Source of the DNA: Cardiocondyla obscurior
Lineage: Eukaryota > Arthropoda > Insecta > Hymenoptera > Formicidae
NCBI RefSeq assembly: GCF_019399895.1
Contig: NC_091882.1
Coordinates: 806,001-870,000 of the forward strand
DNA length: 64,000 bases
Direction of reading: 5' to 3'
Under the pieces are notes generated by a model. It was not told where the DNA came from and ran no database searches. It saw only the letters and a list, made by a program, of their open reading frames with translations. Position numbers and translations under genes: made by a program. Positions 53,561 to 64,000 of the stretch are shown one piece after another. Each line of letters starts with the position of its first letter. The first letter of the stretch is position 1.

Positions 53561-54279
53561 AATCACTGCAAAATGCGTCTTGTAACTCATTCCCGACCGC
53601 ACAGCGTATATTCACCATTGTGTTGTAGCTGTTTGTATCTATGGATAATACCTTTGTTAAGAATTTTTGTTCGATAAATCAAACAAAAAAAAAATTAATT
53701 TACTCACCAAAATTATTAGTTATGTCTGTAGAGATGCATACATATTTATTGCAAGACATGGTAGATTTAGATTTTACGGTACCGCGCACTTCTATGTATC
53801 CTGATACGTTTTCTAATGGTTCGAGGAATGTCACATTTATTCGAGCATCATCAGTCGTTGTTACCTCTGCACTCATACCATCAGAGCTTTTCTGTGAATT
53901 GTCCCAAAAATGCTTTGAATTATTAATGCAAATTTAAATTAATAGAGATTATATTAAATGCAATTCCGTTTTATAAAAAATTAAGATTAAATTTAAATTT
54001 GATTATCGATTTTTTTTTTTAAACAAAATATGAAAAAACAAAAGATTTATTTCATACTGTTTAAATTCTAACTTTGTTGAAAAATATATTAACAATATAC
54101 ATGTTAAAGTATTATTTAATTAATGATAAACGATATAAAATATATTTAAAAATATTTTAGTTTATGCGGTAACTATATGCCTAACCTTAAATACTTACCT
54201 CTGTGATTCTTCCGACCACAATTGCCTCCTGGCCAATGCGTTGACCTAATCGCTTGCCCAAAACCCGTAAGTCTGACAT
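53559..54279 (-). CDS. RPA3: Replication protein A 14 kDa subunit (RPA3)
   Basis: Three exons on the minus strand: 54,199-54,279; 53,708-53,891; 53,559-53,638, giving 345 nt and 114 aa (human RPA3 121 aa). RPA3 is the smallest subunit of the nuclear single-stranded-DNA-binding heterotrimer used in replication, repair and checkpoint signalling; it forms the trimer core with RPA1 and RPA2. The chain reads as one OB fold: an N-terminal strand block with GQEAIVVGRITE (about 16-27), then VTFLEPLENVSGYIEVRGTV (about 47-66), which matches the family's MEPLDEEISGIVEVVGRV-type core, then SCNKYVCIS and a C-terminal helix. The start ATG at 54,279 gives the expected length. All introns are GT-AG and in phase. 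Its 3' end faces mio tail to tail. Similarity is moderate, as usual for this fast-evolving subunit, but length, fold order and neighbour agree. Confidence 0.88.
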
Positions 54280-54769
54280 TTAAATTAATTTATGTATCTT
54301 TAATTACTCACAAATACAAGCAATTACTGCTGCTTCGTGTACTATCAAACTTCGTAAGCACTTCGTAAGAATAAACCACAAGTGAAGTGAATTTTGGCGC
54401 TAAACCGGCTAAACAACAGATATCAGTTAAGCGCCAGCACTCTAGCAGTACAGTTCAATCGGTTCAAAATAGTTCAATACAGAATCAGTTAGTGAGTTTT
54501 TCAATTGTTATTATTAATCATGCCAGAAAACTATAATCTATAAAGAACATATGGAGAAATAAATGAATTTTGTTCTTTGTATTAACATTTTTTTTATAAA
54601 TTATAACAATTTATTGAAATTTGTAACATTTGTTATAAGCATTTTATTAAAATTGTCTTAATTTAACTTATCTTAAATAACAATAAATGTTAAAATTAAT
54701 TAAGATAATATTGCATATTTATAATTATTAAAAAATAATTTTCCTAGATTTTTATGATTAGTATAGTAT
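54280..54769. other. Intergenic: RPA3 promoter side and R2D2-like gene 3' flank
   Basis: About 490 bases lie between the RPA3 start and the stop of the next upstream gene on the same strand. The part next to RPA3 (54,300-54,520) is less AT-rich and has repeated GTTCAATCGGTTC-like pieces; the distal part is AT-rich. It must carry the RPA3 promoter and the 3' end of the R2D2-like transcript. No other gene is seen. Confidence 0.5.
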
Positions 54770-55885
54770 TTAAATGTTTAAAAATAACATAATAATTGAT
54801 ATAAGGTCATACATAGCATTAAATTTTGCTATAGAATTAATTTTACCTATGCCAATTTGTGTAATTGGAGGATTTGATAACAATTGCAAGCATATTAAAT
54901 AATCGTCATTAACTTTACGTACCCTCTTTTCTTTTATCTCAACTTTAAACACATTCTTGATACTTTGTTCTATTTCGATAAAATCTATTTGATCGACAAA
55001 ACCTTTAGTTTTTATAGTCCGCATTTTTTCTTTTAAATTATGTGAAATTTTAGTAGAGTAATTTTTCTCGAATAAAAGATGAACATTTTTTACTACAGAC
55101 ATATCAGTGCTTTGAACAGCTTTCTTCTTATGTTCCAGATACAATGACACTCCCCTTTTCTCTATTTGTTCTCCAATTTTTTTCTCATTAATACTATCTA
55201 ATATTTCTACACCTAATTTTTGCATAGTATTCTTAAGCACTTCTATGTCATCAATTTTTTTAGTATCATATGTTTGGTTTAATTTTATACGCTCACATAT
55301 TTTTTTTGCAGCCTGTTGTTTAGCGCTTTGCTTACATCGTCCAACACCTACCTCCTTAAATGATCCTATGCTGACTTCCACTCTGAATGGCATATCTGTG
55401 TTAATCCATCCATTGGTAAATTGGTAAATTACACCTTCGATTCTTTGTTTCTGACAGAACTCCTATGTACAAAACAAGAAAATTTATTACATAAAGTATT
55501 TTCGAGTGGTAACAATTAAATAAGCAATCATTAAATTTACATTTAACAATCCAACATAATTGGTTGGCTCTTCAGATGATAAAGATGTCTCGTGGACCAT
55601 TGCAGGATTTTGGATTACGTCTTCCTTTAAAGATGAGGATAAAGTTTTTATTGGTAGGAAAGTTTTATTATTTGTGTTTAATAACACAAGCATATTTTGT
55701 GCTGCATTATGTTTTGCTTCTTTTTTTCTATTTCCTGTACCATGTGCTACCAATTGTTTGCATCGTACAGTATATTTAAATTCATGGGAATTATTATTAA
55801 TACAATTGTCTATAAACTCATAAATAGGGATATATCCTTGCTTTATTGTCAATTCTTGTAATAAGTTAATTGCCGATGTTGCCAT
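54770..55885 (-). CDS. Double-stranded-RNA-binding protein, R2D2/TARBP2-like
   Basis: Two exons on the minus strand, 55,541-55,885 and 54,770-55,462, give 1,038 nt and 345 aa (fly R2D2 is about 311 aa). The protein has a dsRNA-binding domain at about 5-69 (INLLQELTIKQGYIPIYEFI, then GNRKKEAKHNAAQNML with the RNA-contacting KK..AK helix). A second lies at about 109-175 (GLLNEFCQKQRIEG, then GRCKQSAKQQAAKKI). A degenerate third domain is likely at about 295-345, as in R2D2, Loquacious and TARBP2, where it contacts Dicer instead of RNA. The role is therefore probably Dicer-2 partner and small-RNA loading in the cytoplasm, with antiviral RNAi the expected output. The divergent C-terminus and the spacer length favour R2D2 over Loquacious, but I did not confirm orthology, so no symbol is given. 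The intron joins LLN to EFC, completing the second domain exactly. Confidence 0.8.
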
Positions 55886-58632
55886 TTTAATACTGAAACA
55901 AAAAATATTTAATTAAAGAAAAAGTCTACAAAATATCTAGCACTATGTGTAATTTATTTAAATTATTTACATAACATAAATATAAATTAAAAATTAATAT
56001 GTAATATTAGATTGCATTGATGTATATTTATGACTGATTATTTCCACATTAATACTGTTTTCTTTTGTTAAAGCTGTGACTTCTTTAAAAATTTTATAAT
56101 AGCAATAAAAATCTAGCAGATGCTCACATAATACGTTTGCCTAGCTTAAACTATTGTTTTTAGGACTTTGTTAAAAGTCATCTTAGAGAAAATTAATACA
56201 AATCATTTTTTTAAAAGATATTTTAGAATTTTTTTGTTATAGAGAATGATGTGTTTTGCAAAAAACATTTCTGTTGTTTCAGAAATATTCATGTATTTCT
56301 TGCAAAAAATAAGCAGGAATTATTTTAAATAAAATTTTGTATATATAGAATATAGATATCTCTTTGTATTCTAAATTATCATATTTTATAAAAATACATA
56401 TTTAAGTAATATTAAGTACTCTTTTATTGAATTAATTAAATTTATTTAATGGTATAACAATTTCATAAAAAATATAAAATAAAAACACAAGAAAATTATG
56501 TTGTAAGATAAGAAAATTAGCTCATGATGTAATGTATTAATTTTTTTTTTTAATAGCAAATATTTGCTATTTTTACCAATATGTATTAATTTTAATTTTG
56601 GTTTAATTTGCTTTTTATTTCAGAAACAGTTTAATGTTTTTTTCTAGTTATTAATAGAAAAAAATAATTTTTATTGTAGAAATTCTTTGTTTCTAGAATG
56701 TTCTCTCATTGATGATAACTCCGTTAGAAATTTATTTTTTGTAAAACTCCGACTTGCTATCACTTTAAATCATAATTGAATGTTTCATTTATTTAAACGT
56801 AAATATTCGAAATACAATACATACAATAATTTTTACGTTATTACCTTTTAATTTTTTCTTGTTTATGTTACTCCACGAGACTCCAATGCAAGAATGACGT
56901 GACCACAACCCACATATCAAAAGTAGTAACATTAAGTCCTACCAGAGGAGCGCCAAAGGCGCTCGAGAAAATCCAAAGACTCCGAAAGGTCCACGGCGTG
57001 GACTCCACGCTTTACAAAGATGATAAGAAAAATCCCCTAATTGGCTGGCGTTAATTAGTACTACGTAAGTAAAGTACACGTTAAAGTTTTCAATTTGGTA
57101 GTCTCTAAATAACAGTAAATACAAGTGTTACAATTTTTATTACTTTCTTTAATTAGGAAGCAGCAAAACATAATTAATTTTTAAATATATCTATTAACTT
57201 ATTTTTATTTATATACTCTTATCAGACTTTTTCTGCTGCTTGTATGGTGAAAGCTACAGGAAAAGTTAGTAAAATAAAACATAATAAACAGGAGACTTAT
57301 ATAAAAACCTAAATAAAAAATTTATGTATATTATTTCTATTTAATAAAAAGTAGGAGATATGTTACGTCCTTTTGAGAGCTTTATTGTCACGTGAATAAC
57401 AATAAAACGACTGACAATTTCTGGCAGGCGTTAAGTAGCTGCCTATTATAAACGTTTATACAAATTGAATATCTATTCATTACTATTCAATCACCATCGT
57501 GATATAAGATACATGAGAAAAACGTTAGAAATTGAAAGAAAAGTACATACAAAAGCGCCTATCTCACGCCTTTACTTTACAAAAAAAGAAAAAAAATCCG
57601 TTTAAAGTGACATTAGCTCAGTGTATTTTCTTATAGGGTTGTTTTCGGCTTTACAGCATCAAAATGCGTTTAGGAAGCTAAACGGTATATTTAATTAAAA
57701 TGACAACTTTGTACAATAAAAGTCTCTCTTATAATTTTTTAAAAGCTTACTTGATATATTATTAAATAAAAATTTACATGTTACACTTTTTTTAGCAAGG
57801 TTAATTTTGCCCCTATTAATCACATTTAATTAGTTAAATACGTTATCGTATTATCTAAGTTGAATGTAAGTTACAAAACTAAAAATTATACTGCTAAATA
57901 TGTTACAAAAAAGTATTTTACAAAATTCCAATTCTTTAATTTTTTTTATGTTATAAATATACATATAAACTGAATTAAAAGTTATAACTTATATTAACAA
58001 CTTGTTTTCGAAAAAGTTATACAGTTATTGAATTCACTTTGTTAATAACAAAGAAATAATGTTCAAACAAAATGATATCGTGAAATAAAATCGAGTAATG
58101 ATTGCAACCATTGAGTTCCCGAAACGCATTCTATTTATGTTGACTATGTTTGACTAAAGTTACATATTTATTTCTATAATGCAATCCTGTTCAATTTTTA
58201 CATTCCAGTCTTGCATTTCAAAATGTCTCTTGCACTTCTTCCCTCAATCATTTCGGAATGGCCAACGAAATCGGTTTTCATTACCTATATTTTAGTAGAA
58301 AAAGTACACAGTATGGTACAAGCGATTCTTGCAATAGTGCAAGTTTCAAAGCATTTTTCAGGAGCATCTGGATTTTTTTTTTTTTTTTTTTTTTACAAAG
58401 AGTTCGATCTTTGATTCGTTGGAATTTTTAGAACATTAGGAGCCTTTTGATAATCCATATTGCACAAGCAATGTTTCCATGTTTAAGCGCACTGACACGG
58501 TTTTGGATTATTGTGATAAATACCTTCGAATAATATAGCTACGAATAAAATGAGAAAAGTAATTGAGTCTTATCGTGTACTTCGAATTCTCATTCGAAAG
58601 ACTGTGGAAGAAAGAGGAGCGATAAAGCACGC
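55886..58632. other. AT-rich intergenic region with one GC-rich island
   Basis: No gene is supported across about 2.7 kb between the R2D2-like start and the Ube3a stop. Nearly all of it is AT-rich with short T runs, including a run of about 22 T at 58,373-58,394. The exception is a GC-rich island of roughly 150 bases near 56,870-57,030, which holds the tight hairpins listed separately and could be a distal 5' exon or promoter of the R2D2-like gene, an RNA gene, or a repeat fragment. The Ube3a 3' untranslated region must lie just below 58,633. Confidence 0.5.
56948..57010. other. GC-rich hairpin island of unknown identity
   Basis: GAGCGCC and GGCGCTC flank AAA to give a 7-bp hairpin (56,948-56,964). 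GTCCACG and CGTGGAC flank a single G (56,989-57,003). The overlapping GCGTGGA and TCCACGC flank a single C (56,996-57,010), so the last two hairpins exclude each other. Both strands are open in some frames across the island (for example a minus frame including GPFGVFGFSRAPLALLW) but no start or known domain is evident. It matches none of the common snRNA or tRNA sequences I can recall. Confidence 0.45.
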
Positions 58633-61600
58633 TCATAACATGCCAAAACCTTTCGAATAATTAATTGCTTTCAATAAGCGGTCTTGCAGTTTTTCTATTG
58701 TACTGTAATCCGGCAACAATAATACATTGAAGCATGTGTGTGCTATTGGCAATCTGAAAATATATAATAATAATGAACAAATCATAAATAAAACTAATAT
58801 AATAATGTAAAAATTACCTGTCAGAATCAGGGCCATGTCTGGCAATAACCATCTTGAGTCTCGAAAGACCGCCGACAGGCACTCGATCACTACCCGTGGT
58901 AAATTGAAGGAGTCTCCGTTGACTTTCTGGTGGTAAAGAATGCGCTACACGCCAAAAGTTACGTACTGCTTCGCTATCTACTGTATAACCTCCTTCGTAC
59001 TCCGTAGCTGCTTCAAGCTCAGCAAAATCAAATATTTTGCTTCCACAAACGAGCTAAGTACAACAAATTTTGTTAAAATAATTATTGGGATAAAATATCT
59101 TTTATGCTATATCGATAATTATACCTGTTCAATCTCTTCAGGTCTGAAGAGTAACGCGAGCGGACTTTCATCCGTGACCATTTGAAAACCACGTCTGAAA
59201 GCATTGAATTGTCTCTCTACGGACTTGTTAAGCAAGAAATCCGCATAAAGATCGGCAAATTCTTTTTTGTTCTCCTGTGTAACATATAATTCATCGCCAT
59301 TTTCCTTGAGCTCATGGAACGATAACGATCCAAAAACGTCTCTATATATAAAAAAAAAAAAGATTAAAAAATGGCAATAACAAAAAACAAAATTTAGTAT
59401 AAAATTAAATTGTTATAAAGACATACCTATAACCAACTCGGAAGGTTTGCATAAATATTTCCGGCATGTCATCTCCTGTATATTCCATTAATTCTTTCAT
59501 CGTTCGATATAACGTTGGACTCCAATCTTCTAAATCCGCGAAACCACCTTTTCTACCTAATAATTTTCTATAAACAACCATTGGAAAACGTACATCCAAA
59601 ATTACGTTGTTATAAATCGCTAAACCAATAACGATGCCTATTAATGTGAATTGTGCGTCACTTTCAAATGATGTTGGATTGAACCATGTCATTTGCGTAT
59701 CCTCCTAAAATAAAACAGTAACTTCTTATAGAATTAGATGACAAAGAATCACAAAAAGATGTTAAAGATGTCCGAGCAAAAAAAAAAAAAAAAAAAAAAA
59801 CTGATCGGAGATAGTTATATAGTTTTAGTCGTACGAATTCTCACCTGAGTAGTAAACATGCCAAAATCAGGATTAAATATCTCCTCGACAACTAGTTGAA
59901 AGAATTCTTTAGATACACCGCCTTCGTCAACACCTTGCTCTCCTTCAAATTCAACAACCAGCTGTTTTTTTAGATCAGACGGATTTTCCATTGCTACCAT
60001 TTCTAATTCCACCAATGCGTCATCTATCAAATGATCTCTTCGCACCTATTTGCATAAATAAAAAAAATTATATAACGTATATTGATATTTTCGAGCTAAT
60101 TAATTTTATTTTTCAGTTAGCAAACCTTTAATCTGAGATATGGATTAGTGGGTTGTCCGACAACAGTTTGCAAAAAACTCATACGTCGTTCGCTGTACAT
60201 TCTGATACGATTATCATAATATAAGCCTAAAGTTTTAGTAGCCGGCGTAAGAATAAAAGCATAATTCATAAAGCTAAACTTCATGGGTTCTTCGCTTTTG
60301 TAATAGGCAAAATCTTTGTCCATCTCTATGGCATCGCTAAGTGGTTCATTGTAAAAATCAGTAAACGGTATGAAAGGTTTACGTGCATCCAATGCAGTAA
60401 TTCCTAATTCGGTTGCTAATGGATCCTGTAGTGTATATTTATTATCAAAATTATTTTCAAAAAATAACGTAATAGAACACAAAATAAAGTTAATTATTCT
60501 TATTTAATTATTTAATTAATTAAACGAAGACGGTACCTGAGGGATCTGTCCTGATATTAATGATCGCGAAGTGGTTTTATCGCTATTAGTCGATTCATAG
60601 CCCTCATCGCCTAACACTAGCTCAGGAGGATCTAATTCACCAGCCAACATACTCGCGTAATATAAAATTTTCATAACTTTTGTAGGTGCGGTAATAGTGT
60701 CTGCATCTTGGACACAACATTCACGTGTAAAAGATCCTCCAATAACCTGTAACATAATACCAAATTTTTTGTAAGCGAAAAATTATTAATATAAGTAATT
60801 TTGAGTTCATTCAAGTGAAACAAAAGCTTATCAATAAATTTGAGAGAATTTACCTTGACAGTTATGAGTTCTTGAAGCGCTTGCAGAAGATTTGGAAGTC
60901 GCGATTTGCAATGCTTCGCCCACACACGTGCCAATTTAGCTTGAGCCAATACTGGTGCACAGCTTAAAGCTTTACACAACATATGGAGCGCCAATTCTAA
61001 GTATTCACTACTCCCGAGCATCGGAATTTCAAAAACAATAAGAAATACATTTAACAAACTATCCATACTGTCCCAGCGCATACGAAAGATTCTCAGATCT
61101 ATTTCTATATCATTTGCCAAAGTGACTAGCGCATTGACCAGAGCAGACTCAAACACCTCACCTAATTAAATGGTAAGAAATATTTAATTTAATATAATTA
61201 GTAACAGATATCGATGTTAAAGTAGCATTTAAAACAAAATTTTTTTTTTTAATACCTGGCAGAGACCAAAGTGCTTCAAAAGCTCTGCGGACCGATGGTA
61301 AATCGACACTAGTATCATCGTCGTTAGGAACTGTAGGTGATGGATCACTGCTATCCTTTTCTTTGTCCTCCCCTTGAAGAGATCGTACCGCTTCCTTATT
61401 CAAATCTGCAGGCGGCCTTAAAAGACTGTCTGGTGCTCGTTCGAGAAGTGCAGTCAAAGGGGAATTGCTTTTCTCAGTTTTTTGAAAACTGAGACTTAAT
61501 GCTTTTCCAGAGGAAAACACTTCTCCCAAAGTTCGAATTAATAAAGAATATGAACCCTTTGCTTTACATTTTTCTATAATATCCAGAAGTTTAGCTTCCG

Positions 61601-62110
61601 TAAGACATAACTCTTGTTTTCCTAATAATAAAATAAAAATATGCGTTATTATTCACGATCTAACGAATAATTAATATTCACATTTTTGCCCGATATAACA
61701 GTTACACGATTTATTTCAAAAACAAAATTTTTACTAAGTACCTTCATCAGAGCTTGTAGAATTAACATTTTTTACAGGTAGACTTTTAGCTAATGACGTT
61801 TGTCCAGGCTCTATCGTAGTCCGAGCGACCTTACTGGGTGTACCATCGCAAAGTCTTGCTTCTTGCGAGAATAATTGTATCGCTTGAATAGCTGCTTCAT
61901 TCGGAGTAAGATTAGTTACCTATAGAGATTAAGCAAAGTGCAAGAGTTATAAATCGTATCTTAATTCTTTTTGAAGTATGTTGTAGGACTATAAATTCAT
62001 ACTTTGCCACTAGAGGCACAATGTTGATTGTCACAATGAGGATTTCCACATCCATCCGTAAGCTGATAAAAGTAACGTTCAATGAGCTTCTTTGCAGCTG
62101 CTCGCTTCAT
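58633..62110 (-). CDS. Ube3a: E3 ubiquitin-protein ligase UBE3A (E6AP), HECT family
   Basis: Eleven exons on the minus strand: 62,003-62,110; 61,742-61,919; 61,256-61,621; 60,854-61,161; 60,537-60,746; 60,126-60,425; 59,845-60,045; 59,427-59,704; 59,125-59,341; 58,818-59,053; 58,633-58,753. They give 2,523 nt and 840 aa (human 852-875 depending on isoform). The enzyme takes ubiquitin from an E2 onto a HECT cysteine and passes it to substrates. The N-terminal AZUL zinc finger begins at once (MKRAAAKKLIERYFYQLTDG) and keeps its four zinc cysteines (GCGNPHC, QHC, and the later RLCDG). A helical middle region follows, then the HECT domain (about 490-840) with FEGEQGVDEGGVSKEFFQL, the catalytic Cys 808 in HTCFNVLLLPDYS exactly 33 residues from the end, and the invariant ending KGFGML. 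The start matches human isoform 1. The frame is open for several codons upstream, so a longer N-terminus from an upstream exon is possible. Confidence 0.97.
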
Positions 62111-62750
62111 GTCGCTGCAAGGGCTCTCTGCTCCTACCCTACAAAAACGATAACGTGCCATAAAATATTTGCAAACCAGGTTCTCAGTACTTTTTACCGC
62201 ATAATTATAAACATTTTATTTATAAAATCTTAATTTACAAAGTTGTCCAAACACTAGAGATGTTCAATTATTTTCTGAAACAACGTAAAGTAGTTCTTTA
62301 TGCACATCTATGAAGATCGCCGAAATATTTTCGTTCCACGCGTACGCGAACATTAAAATGACTCGTCAAATTATCCCGAGTATATTTCGTCGGATGTCGT
62401 TGTACTAAAACAAAAAACCGCTAATAATAGACAGCCTCGTAGTTTCGTGAACTCGCGTGACGAGAATCGAGTGCAAAATCGCTGTAAACGGTATAAACAA
62501 ATCGTACGAGCGAGAGGAGAGGGAAAAAAAAATTAAGCGGAGAAAAAGAGATTGCGCTAAAAAGAAATGATAAAGAGAGAAGGACAGCGGAATACTCGGC
62601 GCGTACAGTTTTTCGACGGGATCGTCTCGATGTTAACACGCGTGTTTCCTCGACGTCGAGTCGTCGTGGATTTTCCTGCGAGCTTCGAAGCACCGTCAAG
62701 AGTGCTACGTCTCGACTCCCCTCCTCCGCGAACGAGAACGAGCGTGTTTG

Positions 62751-62754
<4 letters not shown>

Positions 62755-62781
<27 letters not shown>
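62755..62781. repeat. Poly-T tract (27 bases)
   Basis: An uninterrupted run of 27 T (poly-A on the Ube3a sense strand) lies inside the CpG-rich Ube3a 5' flank. Confidence 0.9.
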
Positions 62782-63339
62782 CTTTCAACAGGCGACACTA
62801 AGGACGCAATCAACTCTCGTGACACCTGGAAACGTGCTCTTCTCCAGGGTCCCCCTGACTCTTGGCGCTCATAGACCGTAAATCGTCGGAATTTTGCCTG
62901 TTTTGCCTCGGCGACGGGAAGGTGAGAGCCGTTGGCCACCGCGAGCTCGTCGCCGCCGCCGCACTCCGGTTTTCCGATGATCCGTCGCGCGCAGCAATTA
63001 TCCACCGTGTCTGCGCGACACCGTCGAAATCCCCGCGCTGCCCTGCCGCTCGGCACCGCGCGCCTGGATAACCAGCGATATGAACGTTGTACGTCGCTGG
63101 TACACCGCGTCCTTTAAACACTCGCGTGTCGACGAACGACCAAGTTCCTCGTCACGGACGGGACACTTTTCGATACGTCACAGATACTCGGCAGGGTGGG
63201 GTGGGAGGCGAGAGGAGAGAAGGAACAAGCAACAGACAGAGACGGATGTTTAAAGGCGATGGCAAAACATAGAGAAATGAAAATGGGAGAATGAAACAGC
63301 ATGCGAAACAGAGAGAACAGATAGACAGAGTTGCGGAAA

Positions 63340-63385
63340 AGAGAAAGAGAAAGAGCGGGTGAGAAAGAGAGAGAGAGAGACTCGA
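63340..63385. repeat. GA-rich microsatellite
   Basis: GAAAGA and GAGA units recur with few interruptions on the plus strand. GA/CT repeats of this kind in insect promoters can bind GAGA-type factors, but that is not shown here. Confidence 0.6.
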
Positions 63386-64000
63386 GATGATTCTCAAAGA
63401 GATGGGATCTTTGCACGGAGTATCTCGGACGTTTTGAAGATTATGAAGGTGGACGGTTGAGTGACTGAGCGAATCGCCTCGGTTTACGTCGTGCAGGGAT
63501 TCGAGTTACGATTCTGACTCGGCTCGTGGGAAGCGGAGAATTTTGCTCCGGAGAAACACCCGCTGTCTCTTTTACTTCTTGTGCCTACTGACGTCTACCG
63601 TTCGCAATTTGCACCAACAGTGCAGCGAGCTATCGATCGTTAATTTCGTGATAAACTTTCGATTTATCGCGCGACAAATCGACCTCTGGTTTATCGCGTG
63701 ATTTAAATTTTATTTAGTGTACTTAGATTAATTTCAATTCTATTATTTATAATTATCTGATACACATACGTACGCTCGCACGTCAAAAAGTACGTAACAC
63801 ACGCAAAACGTGCACTTTGTAGTGTCCAGTATTTTAAATTCTACGTATAATTTACAATTCTTTTTATATGGTACATAAATATTATAACAGCTGATCTATG
63901 AATTATTGTGAAAGCAAATATTTTCTGCATGAGAAACAGTTTTATTATAGAATCGAAATACTGATGTTTTAATGTGGAACATATCAAATGTCGTATAAAC

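Larger units (their letters stand above)
62111..64000. other. Ube3a 5' flank: CpG-rich promoter region and purine-rich repeats
   Basis: Just above the Ube3a start the minus strand has an acceptor-like TTTTTGTAG at about 62,139-62,147, so at least one upstream exon is expected. From about 62,400 to 63,600 the sequence turns CpG-rich in contrast to the AT-rich cluster, as expected for a promoter. It holds a 27-base poly-T (62,755-62,781) and a GA-rich stretch (about 63,280-63,385). From about 63,650 it returns to AT-rich DNA. No other gene is recognisable; the overlapping short frames are chance. Confidence 0.5.

Noticed and set aside
56939..57124. Minus-strand frame of 61 codons over the GC-rich island
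   Set aside because: No start context, no known domain, and other frames over the same bases are also open. Reported as a structural island, not as a gene.
1..64000. CRISPR arrays, bacterial-type operons, rRNA or intact transposons
   Set aside because: No regularly spaced direct repeats, no transposase or reverse-transcriptase reading frames and no rRNA sequence were seen. The introns and gene content are those of an animal nuclear genome.

Overview
This window is nuclear DNA from an insect, most probably a hymenopteran such as an ant. The evidence is short GT-AG introns, animal developmental and housekeeping genes, a very CpG-rich left half with long homopolymer runs, and protein sequences that fit insect orthologues. 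I assigned the species group by inspection only, not by a search.

Layout. Positions 1-41.2 kb are gene-poor and GC/CpG-rich. They hold one recognisable coding exon, the first exon of the SIX-class homeobox gene Optix (Six3/6) at 26.4-27.0 kb on the minus strand. The rest looks like the regulatory desert expected around a developmental transcription factor. Positions 41.2-62.1 kb form a compact cluster. On the minus strand are a secreted-type LRR single-pass membrane protein (41.2-43.6 kb), the FERRY3/C12orf4 orthologue (45.1-47.4 kb), RPA3 (53.6-54.3 kb), an R2D2/TARBP2-like dsRNA-binding protein (54.8-55.9 kb) and the HECT ubiquitin ligase Ube3a (58.6-62.1 kb). On the plus strand is mio (MIOS, a GATOR2 subunit; 49.35-53.26 kb). 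A possible last exon of a small membrane protein lies at 48.0 kb. From about 44 kb the DNA is AT-rich until the CpG-rich 5' flank of Ube3a at 62.4-63.6 kb.

Exon models were built by hand from GT/AG sites, reading-frame continuity and family similarity. All multi-exon models close in frame: FERRY3 554 aa, mio 848 aa, RPA3 114 aa, R2D2-like 345 aa, Ube3a 840 aa, and the LRR protein 437 or 445 aa.

The cluster genes act in separate housekeeping processes: mRNA-endosome transport, TORC1 nutrient sensing, DNA replication and repair, small-RNA loading and ubiquitination. No operon-like pathway is evident. The most notable observations are: tail-to-tail mio-RPA3, an arrangement also known at the human MIOS-RPA3 locus; a poly(A) signal placed to terminate Optix inside its first intron; a stop-free 150-bp intron in the LRR gene; and several perfect palindromes or hairpins outside genes, including a GC-rich hairpin island at 56.95-57.01 kb that no gene model explains. 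I found no clearly new multi-gene system.
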